From Toxorhynchites rutilus septentrionalis (Eukaryota; Arthropoda; Insecta; Diptera; Culicidae), in NCBI RefSeq assembly GCF_029784135.1, contig NC_073744.1:67344593-67408592 (forward strand): a stretch of DNA of 64,000 nucleotides. The letters are read 5' to 3'. This document shows positions 1 to 10,097 of this stretch, piece by piece. Each line of letters begins with the position of its first letter. The first letter of the stretch is position 1. The notes beneath the pieces are model-generated. The model saw nothing but the letters and a program-made list of their open reading frames with translations. It searched no databases and was not told where the DNA came from. Made by a program: the position numbers and the translations under genes.

Positions 1-32
1 TAACATGTCCGTCTTACCCCCATCTCCCCTAC
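1..32. repeat. End of a MITE of the GGGGAAGACGGGG family
   Basis: The first bases read, on the opposite strand, as a G-rich terminus with a GGTAAGACGG core. This matches the right terminus of the complete element at 53918-54707. Only the end lies in the window, so the rest should lie upstream. Confidence 0.4.
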
Positions 33-673
33 ATCTATACATTACAGGGACGTGAATTCCATAAAGCAACACAATGAATGTTCTGCCATTGAGCGACGAA
101 TTGTGGGCGGGTATCACGAACCGCCGAGTTCTTGTACTACGAAAGGGCTTCAATATTCATATAGGTATGCGGGTGTTTTTTTTATGACATCTATTGTATT
201 TTTATTATTAGGCTCATCTAGCAATTCAGCTGTAACAGAGCCGAATTTATCGTGTACATTTTTCTCATGTTGTATATTACACAGTAGCCATTTAGGCGTT
301 AGAGTATTCTTATCTCATCGATACACATTTTAATCTATTACACATTAGCCGTTTAGGCGTAAAAGAATTCCTATTCTATCGATACACAACACATGTTGCA
401 TTTTTTGCCGTAAGAATATTCCTATTGTTCGAATGTTCACAGTTGGACTGTTCACAGCTGGACTGTTGATATAAGGCTTCCATTGTTGTGTTTATAAATA
501 GCACCAATTACCGATGCGGCCATCGATCGTATGTGGAGTGAGAGGCTAGGATCACCATCACCATGATGATTGATGCATGGACGTAGTAGCTAGAATAACA
601 TACAAAGATGGTCAGTTGAGGGCCCTGAGTTATAAGCTCATGATTGTTCGCTTACTAGCGGACACGCAGCCAA
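33..673. other. Unassigned DNA with a local tandem duplication
   Basis: No coding pattern is recognised. A unit of about 64 bp occurs twice (about 275-328 and 339-391), each copy containing a TTTAGGCGT core and ending in ATCGATACACA. A short TTCACAG-TGGACTG duplication follows at about 430-470. Confidence 0.5.
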
Positions 674-994
674 TTAGGCTACGAAGACCCATGTGGGTGT
701 TCTCGTTGTGATTATTTTGTTTAATAATATACAAGATCTAGCTTCAATAAAATTGTGGAATGAATATCTTAAGAGTGAGTGTTGTAAGTGTGTGACAGAA
801 TCCATTCGACCCAAATTGAAAGTAAATCTTACGCAAGAGTTTAGTGCAACTCTGAGTCTGTCTTGAACTCGGATAGCAGCACACCCAATTAAAAAATCAC
901 AGGATATAAAATGTGGCAAAATGAAGATTTTAAATAATTTGAGTTTAGTCGAATAATGCAAAACATGTTTTTTGAGTACAATATTCGAAGACAA
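674..994 (-). pseudogene. Non-LTR retrotransposon RT, C-terminal fragment
   Basis: An open frame of 106 codons resembles the part of non-LTR reverse transcriptases just downstream of the catalytic domain: a Lys-rich LKLFKIFILPHF start, a C-D-F-L-I-G stretch, and a later R-V-A-L-N-S-C-V-R-F segment. The catalytic YADD box and everything N-terminal are absent, so this is a small relic of a 5'-truncated insertion. No poly(A) tail or target duplication was identified. The family is judged from memory; the clade cannot be assigned. Confidence 0.55.
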
Positions 995-1084
995 GAATAA
1001 ACTCTACCACATTGACTCAGTATGTGCTTATTCCAATTAAAATTGCTTTGTATAATAAAACCTAAACTTGATGCGGAATCTACA

Positions 1085-1441
1085 AAGCTAATTGCGATGC
1101 GATGCTATGTAACCTGCGAAGCCGTGGAAGCACGCGAGTTCGTCGCTACCGGAGGGTTTACACAGGTAAGCGGTTGGCTTAAGCGCCACTCCAACCGCCG
1201 AGTTTTCGCTTTGCCCGGCGATGACACACCTAACACCTAAGGGCGGGTTTGTCCTTTCCTTCCAAACCCCGGTTTGTTCCGCGACTTTCACCTGTGCTAC
1301 AGTCGGACCCGCGACACCGTTTGTCCGCGTTCTGCAATTCCAACAACAGAGGGACACTCCGGCCGATCCAATGAGTACCGATTACGCTGAAAGGTTCTCC
1401 TCACTAGACCACTGATGCGATGCGATGCGATGTACGCGATG
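1085..1441. other. GC-rich island bounded by GATGC repeats
   Basis: This 350-bp segment is clearly richer in GC than its surroundings and has GCGATGCGATGC at its left edge and a GATGC microsatellite (about 1414-1434) at its right edge. Several frames stay open across it, but none resembles a known protein and the openness is explained by base composition. It may be part of an unrecognised repeat. Confidence 0.35.
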
Positions 1442-1499
1442 TTTATTTCACTTCAGCACCCCTAATAGTTAAATAGGATCTTTGACAGCAGTTTGTTTT

Positions 1500-2280
1500 G
1501 AATTGTTACCTTTTCCAGTGCTGAAAAGTTCGTCACGACTTATTTTGTTTCAAAGAAGTTATGTTTGATGGAAGCCGCGAACCAAAAATTGATTTTAGAC
1601 ATCCCCTTCGAAAATCCGACGTGTCAAGTTCAAAATTCAGCGTTCTCAATCATTTCCGAGAGCGACATACTATCGGTCGGCAGAGTCATAACGAGCGTCG
1701 TAATGGAACTAAAGATCGGAAGCTGCATTTGAAGGTGTTGAGGCAAACCCAGGGCTGTCGAAATATGATAACGTCATGAAATTCAATGCCAGCCAAAGCG
1801 CCGTCATAAGGATTTGTCAGCGAGAAGAATTTCAATCTTTTGGGTGTATTTTGGGTGGTGTCCAGTTGTACAATGAGGTTCTTACGAAAGACGGAAGATG
1901 CATCCTCATGAACGACGAACCGTACGTGGAGATGAATTGTGAGCAGCTTCCCGGACAAAAGTTCTTTAAATCCACTGGTCAAGATGGTGTCCCTAGCAAG
2001 TTCAAATTCGTTTTGCTGATAAATTCGCAAGGAAACTTATGATCTGGCAAGGTATTTGAAGCTGCGGGCAAAACGCTAGGTTTTCGAATTCATCCATACA
2101 TTAAAGCTCACAATGGACCTGTAATGTTTTGGCCTGATTTGGCAAGCGGCCACAATACCGAAGAAGTACTACAGTGGTATCGGACAACGGGGTGAATTTC
2201 TTCGAAAAAGACATCAATCCACTACCCTCAATTCCGCCAAATATTGAAAAATTGTCAAACACAAATTGAAGAAGAGCAGA
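1500..2280 (+). pseudogene. Decayed DD37E-type transposase
   Basis: This is an old relative of the intact DD37E transposase at 12918-13934. Shared blocks are the first catalytic region (ILMNDEPYVEMN against LVMDDETYVKAD), a following QLPGQKFF, and, in another frame, KAHNGPVMFWPDLASG then EEVLQWY around the second Asp. The two halves are in different frames, an in-frame stop follows ISQGNL near 2040, and the region carrying the catalytic Glu is scrambled after about 2200. Terminal inverted repeats could not be recognised. It is non-functional and older than the intact copy. Confidence 0.75.
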
Positions 2281-2379
2281 AAGGTGATTGGATTGGATGA
2301 AGAGGAGGTGGAACAGGAAATATTGTTTTGTTTGGCGTATTTTGATGAGCACAAATTGGACCAATTGGAACGTGGTTCG

Positions 2380-2612
2380 TTAGATAATGACATTTTTCAA
2401 TTATTCGATAGTATGTTTGAACCATATTATAATTTCCTCCATAGCCATATGGTGCGTAGAGATATTTGTAATCTTTTTGATTCAAGCGTCTCTGTGATCT
2501 ATCGAGAAACGGCCGAGTAATAAGCGCTTGAATCTTTCATTTTTCGTTACATGCTTGCTATTTAGATTCGCGCTACCTTCCTGTTCAGCACAGTCCTACG
2601 TCAAAATGACGT
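2380..2612 (+). repeat. Dispersed repeat with GTCCTACGTCA terminus, copy 1
   Basis: The right end carries GTCCTACGTCAAAATG, preceded by a TAAGCGCTTGAATC block and a GAGATATTTG/GATCTATCGAGAAA block that recur in the same order in copies at 30222-30440 and 50240-50465, and inverted at 47255-47450. This defines a family of about 220-bp arms ending in a palindromic ACGTAGTCCYACGT. Confidence 0.55.
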
Positions 2613-3972
2613 GGTACTTGATATCAAGGAGCATAGTGAGGTACGATTCCCATTTTTGCCCATCTTTGTGACACAAATAGACCTCTGTGCACCGACAGAA
2701 ACATGCTGCCGAGCACCAAGCGCACACACGAAGATGGCTGAGGATTGCCGTGGGTACTCATTAAAGATAATTTGCTATTGGACTTTATTATTTAGAATAG
2801 ATTTCGCTTGGTGTTCGGAAGGGAACGACGAACTATCGATTGAATTGGGCTAAAAATATACAACGCCCCAAGAAACAAAATGTCTGCGACAAGCCTCTCG
2901 TTTGCAACAATTTTCTTTCACTGCAAATGTCTCATACTGTGTCGCTCTATCACCAGCAATCACCGTTAATATCTCGCAATTAAATTCCCAGAGTGACGTG
3001 AAAATTGAACCGCCGCCGTAAAATGCATTTCCGCATTTTAATTAGTATACAAGTCTGGGGTCTGAAGCAAAAGCTGCACGGAAATCGGAACTCGTTACAT
3101 CGAGTGGCGACTGCCACTGTCGTCGCTGCCGTCGTCTGCAAAACTGTCCATTGGCTGGTGGGGCCTACCCGGTGCGCTGATTAGAAATACCTTCCAGATG
3201 CCAGATGCAAAGGAAATCGCCGATAAGAAGTGCCCGAGGTAAGCACTTTGCGTCATCAACTTTCAGCGTCTGTTCGAACGGACCTAGCCCAATACAGAAT
3301 GACTGTAATGAACAGCTCATCCAGTTTACCTTTGGTCCTCATCTTTTTAGCTTTGGTCCATAATATGCGTATTTTTTTGCACCAATACGCATCCGATCGC
3401 AAGGAATGAATCGCCGAATCACACACTCACATACCCCAAATGTACAGAGGAAACCCGCCCAAGTTCGGCCCTTTCCATTCCACGCCACCCACTTCACTGC
3501 GTGCAGTTCTCCATGGTCGATGGCCAGCAGTGCCAAATTTCGGACCGAATAATGTTACGACAAAAAAGTTCATTCGAGTTTAGAATTGTTCGATGAGACC
3601 TGAAGAAGGATCAGCGGGTGAGCCCGAAGCGCTATCATGTAAATGATTCGTGCTTCACTCTTCCTCCGGGTTCCACGGGACAAATCGACACGCTTCTCTC
3701 CCTCGCCTCTTCGGACAACGAATGAGAGCTGAGTTCGTTTCGAACTTATTTTATTTTCTTCATGTTCATTCCCAACGGTGGGGCTGTTGAACGTTTTACG
3801 GATGCAATAAACGCTCTGTGACTTGGTATTTTTAGTTAACGCAACCGCCCAGCAGCGTAACCGATGATGATTGATGCTATCCGAGCACGTGGCGACTCGA
3901 ACCGATGCCGATTGACATGCATTATCGATTTTGACGAAAAAGTACGCGGGAATCGATCAATAAAAATTGTTA
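2613..3972. other. No gene recognised
   Basis: Mixed-composition DNA, more GC-rich at 3000-3260 and 3400-3900, without repeats that match the rest of the window. No frame resembles a known protein. It could be host intron or flanking regulatory DNA, but nothing in the sequence proves that. Confidence 0.4.
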
Positions 3973-4075
3973 AAAAAAACTTTTTAAGTTAAACGGTTTC
4001 ATTGTGATTAAATATGATATTAATACAGATAATGTACTAAAATCTAAAAAATAATTAGGCAAATAGCAGTTAACT

Positions 4076-4083
4076 GTTATCAC
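4076..4083. repeat. 8-bp target duplication, left copy
   Basis: GTTATCAC directly precedes the CAGAG terminus at 4084 and recurs exactly at 20098-20105, directly after the CACTG terminus. The other foldback arm keeps the uninterrupted site with one GTTATCAC. Confidence 0.92.
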
Positions 4084-4510
4084 CAGAGATGCCGACCTCC
4101 CTGATTTTTCAGGATTTCCCAGACTTTTTGACACGTTCCCTGATATCCTAACAAACACTCAATTTTCCCTGATTTTTCTGAAATGATCCTAATTTTTCCT
4201 GATTTTGTACCTTTTACTTTTTTATTATTAAATTCTTTTATTTTTACAGGCTCAGTTACATAAGTTTGAAGGAGCCGAATTCTTAAATATATTTTTAAAA
4301 CTATATATGAACAATTTTCTTAGATCTATGCTTAGTAAGGTGGAAGACCGATTGCTCGTGGTGAACTCGAGTTTAGAAGGTACTTTTTACTTTATTGGAG
4401 TGAAAATTATCCGTAATAAATATACGATGTTTTCCTGGTTGGAAATCAGAATTGTCATAATAGCCTACATAAAAAAGCTCTGCAGTCCACACTTGAATAA
4501 TTATTCATCA

Positions 4511-4543
<33 letters not shown>

Positions 4544-4585
4544 CTTTTATTCATCGGACTGTTGTCTACATGAAATGACCTAATA

Positions 4586-7500
4586 CTATAAATTTCTAAT
4601 GTTTCTAATTCGTGCGAGGAATTTAGCAGAAGATTCTTCAAATTGAAACAAATCTTCGACAGTCGTAAACATACGGATCATAGCTGTGAGTGGTTCATTA
4701 TACCCGAAGGTCGTTCGATGATATCTTGGTTGAAGCAGCGTTCTAGCTCGTAATGCCCTCGGTGGCACTCGGATATCCAACAACGAGAGTAGCCTTGGGC
4801 AATCGACCTCAGCATTCAGAAGCTTTGCAACAAAAACCGCTTGCTGATTTTTTCGTCGACGTTCTAAGGTTTCCAACCTCAGCAAATTGCAGCGATCAGA
4901 ATATGGTGGGAGATTTTGCGGATCGCGCCATGGTAGATTTCGCAACGCAATCCTGATGAACTTGCGCTGAACACGTTCGATCCTCAAACTCCATGTTAGC
5001 TGATGAGGAAACCAAACCGTCGAAGCATTTTCCAGGATTGGGCGTACCAGAGAGCAATAGAGGGCTTTCAGGCAATGAGGATCAGAGAAATCTTTTGAGA
5101 TTTTTGACACAAATCCAAGCTGACGATTTGCCTTAGTGATCAGAGCAGAGCGATGGAGGTTGAATGTTAGCTTCTGGTCCATATGAACACCTAGATCACT
5201 GAATTCATCGATTCTATGAAGTATTTCTCCGTTTATGGTATAGTCGTAAGTGATTGGTTGCTCGACGCGATAATATGACATTGCCAAGCATTTGGGAATA
5301 CTGACCGTAAGCTTATTTCGACGGCACCAGTCAGTAAATATATTCAATAACGACTGAAAACGCATACAATCCTCAACAGTCCGCACGATGAAATACAACT
5401 TCAGATCATCCGCATATGCTAGCTTACATCCATCTCCAAGTGCAAGCAATACATCGTTGAAGTACAAATTGAACAGCAAGGGGCCAAGATTGCTACCCTG
5501 CGGCACACCTGACATATTTGTAAAACTCGAAGAAGTAGTAGAATCCAATTTTACACGCAAACACCTATCAGTCAAATATGAGCGAAGCCACGACGTTAAC
5601 CTTTCAGACACGCCAAGTTTTGAAAGTTTTCCCAACAGGATATCATGGTTGATGGTATCGAAGGCTGCTTTGAGGTCGGTGTAGATGACATCTACTTGGG
5701 CTCCATTTTCCAATTGCTCGAAACAGATCGTTGTAAAACTAAGCAAATTAGTGGTAACCGAACGTCCAGGCATGAAGCCATGTTGATCACTGGAGATGTA
5801 GCATTTGGTGCTCTCGAGAATGATGCTGCTCACAACTATTTCAAACAGTTTCGAGGCAGATGAAAGATTAGTTATCCCTCTATAGTTTTTAACATCTCGT
5901 TTGTCACCTTTCTTGTGAACCGGTACCATAAAAGACTGCTTCCAGATTGTTGGAAATTTCGACTCAACGAGAGATTTGTTAAATATTTTACACAGCGGCT
6001 CAACGAGAACTCCATTCGTACGGCAATACACAGCAGATGGAATGCCATCTGGTCCAGGTGCGAAGGTACATTTGATTCTCTTGACTGCATTATTTACCAT
6101 ATTGGGCGTGATTTCAAAGGCATCAATGTTGACTAGATCCACCGGAACATCCGCAACAGCTGAGATAAGGTCCTCCGAATTAACTGATTCCGAGGTAAAC
6201 ACTGAAGAAAAATGAGTGGCAAAAAGTTCACATTTCTGCTCGCCGAACGATGATTCAACATCATTTAAAAATATGCTGGGAGGTATAGTCGAGTTCTTCC
6301 GTTTAGAGTTTACATAGCTCCAAAAGCTCTTTGGGTTTCGCCTGAGATTAGTTTGGACTCGCAATACGTACGATTTGTAGAGCGATGAGTTTAGATTACG
6401 GTACTCGTTGCACGCCAAGTGGAAAATACGTTTATTTGCCAAGCAACGGTTACGTCGAAGTCTGCGTTGCGAGGCATTACGTTTCCGTTTCAATTTTCGT
6501 AACAGCAAGGTGCTCCAGGCAGGAGAAACAGCAGGTCGACGAGTTGGGACATTCGAATTCATCCAATTATTTAGCACGGAACACAACGTTTCAGCCATTT
6601 CATCAACATTCAGTCCATCAAGAAGATCACTAACGCCAGTCAGGAAGTCATCTAGAGCAAGGAAATCAATCTTCCTGTAATCTAACGCAAGCTCAACATT
6701 CTCATTCATATTATGCGACTGTGCACAATCATCGACCAAAGGTGGAGAGGAGATGACAAGAGGCGGATGGTGAAGGTCAGCTGGTAGAAGTGGTGAAACC
6801 GATCTCGAGATTTCCACAAGCAAATCAGAGGAACAGAAAAACAAGTCGAGAATTCGCCCTAAGTGGTTGTACTCAAGATTCCTTTGGAGCAGATTAAGGA
6901 AATCCATGCTATCAATCAATAGGGAGCTAGCCATTGATAAAGGAACATAATTCACGGGTTGGATGAGACCATCAAAACAACTCCAGGAAATTCCAGGTTG
7001 ATTATAGTCACCGCATACTAGCAAGCGATCGTCATCGGAGCCAATGTTCCCTAGTTCGTGGATGGACGCAATATGCCCATTTAGTACGTTGAGGTCTTTG
7101 CTCTTGTCTGGCGGAATGTAAATTGCACACAGCAGTAGTCGCTTGGAGCCAATCGTAATAGATGCACACACCTGCTCTAAAGTTTCGCCGCTGGATACAA
7201 TTATCTTGTTACTGACGAATCGATGGTGTACGGCAATTAGAACTCCTCCAAAACTCGATTTGTTGCTATTTTTACAGCTTCGGTCGCATCGGTGCACAGT
7301 ATAGTTGCTACCAAAAAGCTGCGTCGAATTGATGGCGTCGTTGAGCCCCGTCTCGGTTAAAATGATGACATCAAAATTACAATCCAGGGTGTTGCAGTAG
7401 AAATCGTCGATCTTGGTCCGCAGTCCTCGAACGTTTTGGTAGTAAATCCATAAACGACTAGCTTCGCTGGTTGAGTTCTGCAACAAGCAATCATCAGGCG

Positions 7501-7729
7501 CGGGAACAGTTGGTGAATGGTACAGATACCCACCTCTGGTGGAAACCCTAGGCTTCTCACCATTCACAGAATGTCGTCGCGATAGATGATTATTGGTAAT
7601 GGTGTCAACCCTAGGATTTCCACCGTCCAGAAGACAGAACCTTAAGTAGTTGCTTGAGCATTGCCGTTGGATGCACGCTGGTTTTTTGGATAGCCGATGA
7701 ATTCGCGGAATAGTAATCCATCGGGCCAA
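4586..7729 (-). CDS. Non-LTR ORF2: APE endonuclease and reverse transcriptase
   Basis: An uninterrupted frame of 1047 codons. Residues about 93-330 form an apurinic-like endonuclease: IYYQNVRGL, the LTETGLN glutamate, the CGDYNQPGISW Asp/Asn pair and a terminal DLHHPPLVIS in place of the usual SDH box. The reverse transcriptase follows: GPDGIPSAVY, KNYRGITNLSS, DLKAAFDTINH, SGVPQGSNLGPLLF and the catalytic LAYADDLKLYF near residue 775. A C-terminal domain with QRKFIRIALRNLPW ends the protein; there is no RNase H. The upstream limit 7729 is a TTG codon, and no ATG occurs before about residue 268, inside the endonuclease. Expression therefore probably depends on ORF1 (overlap 88 bp, -1 frame). 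The protein would nick target DNA and prime cDNA synthesis there. Clade not assigned. Confidence 0.9.
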   Translation of the reverse strand: MARWITIPRIHRLSKKPACIQRQCSSNYLRFCLLDGGNPRVDTITNNHLSRRHSVNGEKPRVSTRGGYLYHSPTVPAPDDCLLQNSTSEASRLWIYYQNVRGLRTKIDDFYCNTLDCNFDVIILTETGLNDAINSTQLFGSNYTVHRCDRSCKNSNKSSFGGVLIAVHHRFVSNKIIVSSGETLEQVCASITIGSKRLLLCAIYIPPDKSKDLNVLNGHIASIHELGNIGSDDDRLLVCGDYNQPGISWSCFDGLIQPVNYVPLSMASSLLIDSMDFLNLLQRNLEYNHLGRILDLFFCSSDLLVEISRSVSPLLPADLHHPPLVISSPPLVDDCAQSHNMNENVELALDYRKIDFLALDDFLTGVSDLLDGLNVDEMAETLCSVLNNWMNSNVPTRRPAVSPAWSTLLLRKLKRKRNASQRRLRRNRCLANKRIFHLACNEYRNLNSSLYKSYVLRVQTNLRRNPKSFWSYVNSKRKNSTIPPSIFLNDVESSFGEQKCELFATHFSSVFTSESVNSEDLISAVADVPVDLVNIDAFEITPNMVNNAVKRIKCTFAPGPDGIPSAVYCRTNGVLVEPLCKIFNKSLVESKFPTIWKQSFMVPVHKKGDKRDVKNYRGITNLSSASKLFEIVVSSIILESTKCYISSDQHGFMPGRSVTTNLLSFTTICFEQLENGAQVDVIYTDLKAAFDTINHDILLGKLSKLGVSERLTSWLRSYLTDRCLRVKLDSTTSSSFTNMSGVPQGSNLGPLLFNLYFNDVLLALGDGCKLAYADDLKLYFIVRTVEDCMRFQSLLNIFTDWCRRNKLTVSIPKCLAMSYYRVEQPITYDYTINGEILHRIDEFSDLGVHMDQKLTFNLHRSALITKANRQLGFVSKISKDFSDPHCLKALYCSLVRPILENASTVWFPHQLTWSLRIERVQRKFIRIALRNLPWRDPQNLPPYSDRCNLLRLETLERRRKNQQAVFVAKLLNAEVDCPRLLSLLDIRVPPRALRARTLLQPRYHRTTFGYNEPLTAMIRMFTTVEDLFQFEESSAKFLARIRNIRNL

Positions 7730-8451
7730 GTGGATGCGTCGAGAGCGAGGCCTTTCAATGATAGATCCAATCCGATTTTGAATGAAACGAAAGTCAGCTT
7801 CGTAGTATCTGCCTCCTTAGGAACAAGACGTACCACGTCAGCAGGACTGGTCAAATTCAGACAACGAGAAGTAATTTTTTGAACATCGTCAACAGTTACT
7901 AACGGGTGCAATCCGGATAGGTATAGCCAGAACTTAGGAGCGGGGATAGATGGTGTCAGGCATGGCAGAGACAAGTCACTGAGATCAATTTTGTTGGTTC
8001 CGCGGACAGAAGAAGTACCAATCGGTTCGCCTTCATTACCGCGACGACGTTTAACACCAAGTCGGGGCCAGGTATTTTCCATCCTTGGTCGAGTCGGTGG
8101 ACGCCCGGCAGAGTTGTCGATAGAGATGCATTTGTCCACTTTATCACTCATCGATTTCACCAATTTGGTTAACTGTTGGACCTGAGCGGGTAACCCATCA
8201 GTTGACGAAGCAGTGCCATTCGTGATCTCGTCGTGTAGATAGGTTTTCACACTTCTACCTCCCAATTTATCTCGGCAAGTCGCACATACGAATACTGCCT
8301 TTCCTTGGGAGAACAGATCTTTGCTTGCACGACTGAGGTTGAAACCACAACATTGCGTGCTGATGTGGAAGTAAACCTCACAAAAGCCACAACGCAGTGG
8401 CTCGATTTCATTTATCTCCAGCTGGCATTCTCCGCATTGTTTTCTCTCCAT
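7642..8451 (-). CDS. Non-LTR ORF1 with PHD-type zinc finger
   Basis: A 269-residue frame from ATG (8451) to TAA. Residues 6-59 show a C4HC3 pattern (Cys6, Cys9, Cys21, Cys24, His29, Cys34 or 35, Cys56, Cys59), the spacing of a PHD finger. The rest is hydrophilic, with a basic KRRRGNEGE stretch near residue 135 and a C-terminal part that looks like a small alpha/beta RNA-binding fold (FWLYLSGLHPLVTVDDVQ). ORF1 proteins of non-LTR elements bind element RNA in the ribonucleoprotein; the role is inferred from position. No CCHC knuckles are present, unlike the Jockey-like ORF1 at 14234-15022. Confidence 0.8.
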   Translation of the reverse strand: MERKQCGECQLEINEIEPLRCGFCEVYFHISTQCCGFNLSRASKDLFSQGKAVFVCATCRDKLGGRSVKTYLHDEITNGTASSTDGLPAQVQQLTKLVKSMSDKVDKCISIDNSAGRPPTRPRMENTWPRLGVKRRRGNEGEPIGTSSVRGTNKIDLSDLSLPCLTPSIPAPKFWLYLSGLHPLVTVDDVQKITSRCLNLTSPADVVRLVPKEADTTKLTFVSFKIGLDLSLKGLALDASTWPDGLLFREFIGYPKNQRASNGNAQATT

Positions 8452-8692
8452 CTCCCAACAAACAAAACAGACGGTGAAATGACGGAGATACGGTTTCGAG
8501 TTATATCCTTCGGGTCGTTAAAACAGTAAAACACAAATGAACTTCACAATTCTGCGATGTAGACAGGTCCAATTAAACAGTCAACGATGAAAACAGATTA
8601 AAATATTACAGTCAAACTAGTAAAAAAAAACAAACTTCCAGCAGACGAAATACTAAGAAACGAAAACGAACGTTATTGTTTGTTGTTCAGCA

Positions 8693-9928
8693 ATTCAGTT
8701 GTGTTCAAAATTTTAGCAGTGCTGATTTAAAATCAGAAATAAGATAATAATTTGTAATTAGCGCTTTGCAAGATTTCATTTTATTATTCAATAAATAATC
8801 ATTTGTTCAAAAAAGTTAGTGTTCAAAAAACAGCAGTACTTCAGTCAACACCAGCAAAACATGATTAAAAAGATGAAAGATTTCGAAGTTGTTCTGTAAC
8901 ATGATTATCCACCTTAGTACTTTGTAGCGTAGCTCTTATTCTTAATAACAGCAGCACGCCGTTTCGGCATAGAGTCCACAAGTGCTTGGCAGCGAGAATC
9001 AGGTATTACAGACCATAATTCTTCCATATTTTTTGGTCTGGCTTCAGAAACAGCGTATTTGACATCTCCCCACAGATTTTCAATAGGGTTTAAGTCTGGA
9101 GACTGCGCTGGCCACTCCATAACCTCAATATTCTTCTCCTTAAACCACGCCTTAGCACGTTTGCCCGTGTGTTTGGGATCGTTGTACTGCTGCATCACCC
9201 ATTTTAGTGGCATTTCCTCCTCAGCACAAGGTAACATATCCTCACTGAGTATCTTGATTTAGCCATGTTGATCCATGATGCCTGGTCGTCTCACATACTG
9301 ACGACGACCTTTTGACCCGAACAAACCTATTTTGGACTCATCCGTCCACAAAACATTACGTCATTTTTCTTTCGGCCAATCGATATGCATTTTAGCAAAT
9401 TTGAGGCGATTCGAAACATGACGTTTTGTCAACAATGCTACTTTCCGAGGACTACGTGCGTATAGTTTGGCTTCCGTCAATCGTCGTCTGACTGTAACAG
9501 TGCTCACAGTTAAGTCTAGTTCATCTTTAATCTCATTAGAAGACAAAGTTGGATCAGTCCTTGACATCTTGATGATTCTTCGATCAATTCTTTCAGGAGT
9601 GCAACGTTTCTGGCCACAAGTTTCCAACTTGTCGTTCCATTTCAAAGCATTGCTTATCATTTTGGCCGAGCACCCCACTGTTTGCTGTACTTGTCTGTAA
9701 GTTTTGCCTTGATTTATCAACGTTTTGATAAAATTGAGCTGCTCCTCAGAGCAATGTTTTCCGCGACCCATTTTCTGCAATACAAACAAAGCATACATAT
9801 TTTCTTGCGCATATCTTTCTATATACTTACCGACTAACAAAATAGCAAAACTTGTATAAAACTCCGAATGGAAACAAACTTTGTTTGAAATCGTTTTTCG
9901 CTGCTCTTATTTTGAACAACGCGAAACG
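8693..9928 (-). mobile_element. Dead Tc1-like element (DD34E)
   Basis: Approximate inverted ends are seen: GTGTTCAAAATTTTAGCAG at about 8701-8719 and its degenerate inverted partner CTGCTCTTATTTTGAACA at about 9901-9918. The transposase relic fills the interior on the minus strand. About 1.24 kb is a little short for Tc1 elements, consistent with the internal deletion. It abuts the 5' end of the non-LTR element. Confidence 0.7.
8914..9840 (-). pseudogene. Tc1 transposase, inactivated
   Basis: The N-terminal part (9840-9361) begins effectively at MGRGKHCSEEQLNFI and has the two helix-turn-helix units of Tc1 transposases, ending IDWPKEK at a stop where a Trp codon is expected (TGG to TGA). The frame then continues RNVLWTDESK with the first catalytic Asp, but about 60 codons are missing between VRRPG and the next block, and another stop follows. 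The C-terminal part (9237-8914) reads MQQYNDPKHTG...SPDLNPIENLW: the second catalytic Asp (QQDNDPKH in the family) is Tyr. Three independent lesions make it inactive. Confidence 0.9.
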
Positions 9929-10097
9929 GACTCAGACGGAAGCGTCAAATGAAATATACAGTGAACGAAATTATATTGCTATAAACAATATGGGTTTTGA
10001 ACGGGTGATGACACCTTTATATATTCATATGATTAGTTTTTTTACTTTATTTTACAAACATCAACAGGCTTAACATGTTTGCCCTAATGACCGAGAA

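Larger units (their letters stand above)
4509..8690 (-). mobile_element. Near-complete two-ORF non-LTR retrotransposon
   Basis: It reads on the minus strand: a 5' region of about 240 bp, ORF1 with a PHD-type zinc finger, overlapping ORF2 with endonuclease and reverse transcriptase, a short 3' UTR, and a tail of about ten AAT repeats (plus-strand TTA run at 4513-4541). A simple triplet tail is known from some non-LTR clades such as I. Both ORFs are uninterrupted, which suggests a young copy. The exact 5' end, next to the Tc1 element near 8693, and target duplications were not resolved. Confidence 0.85.
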
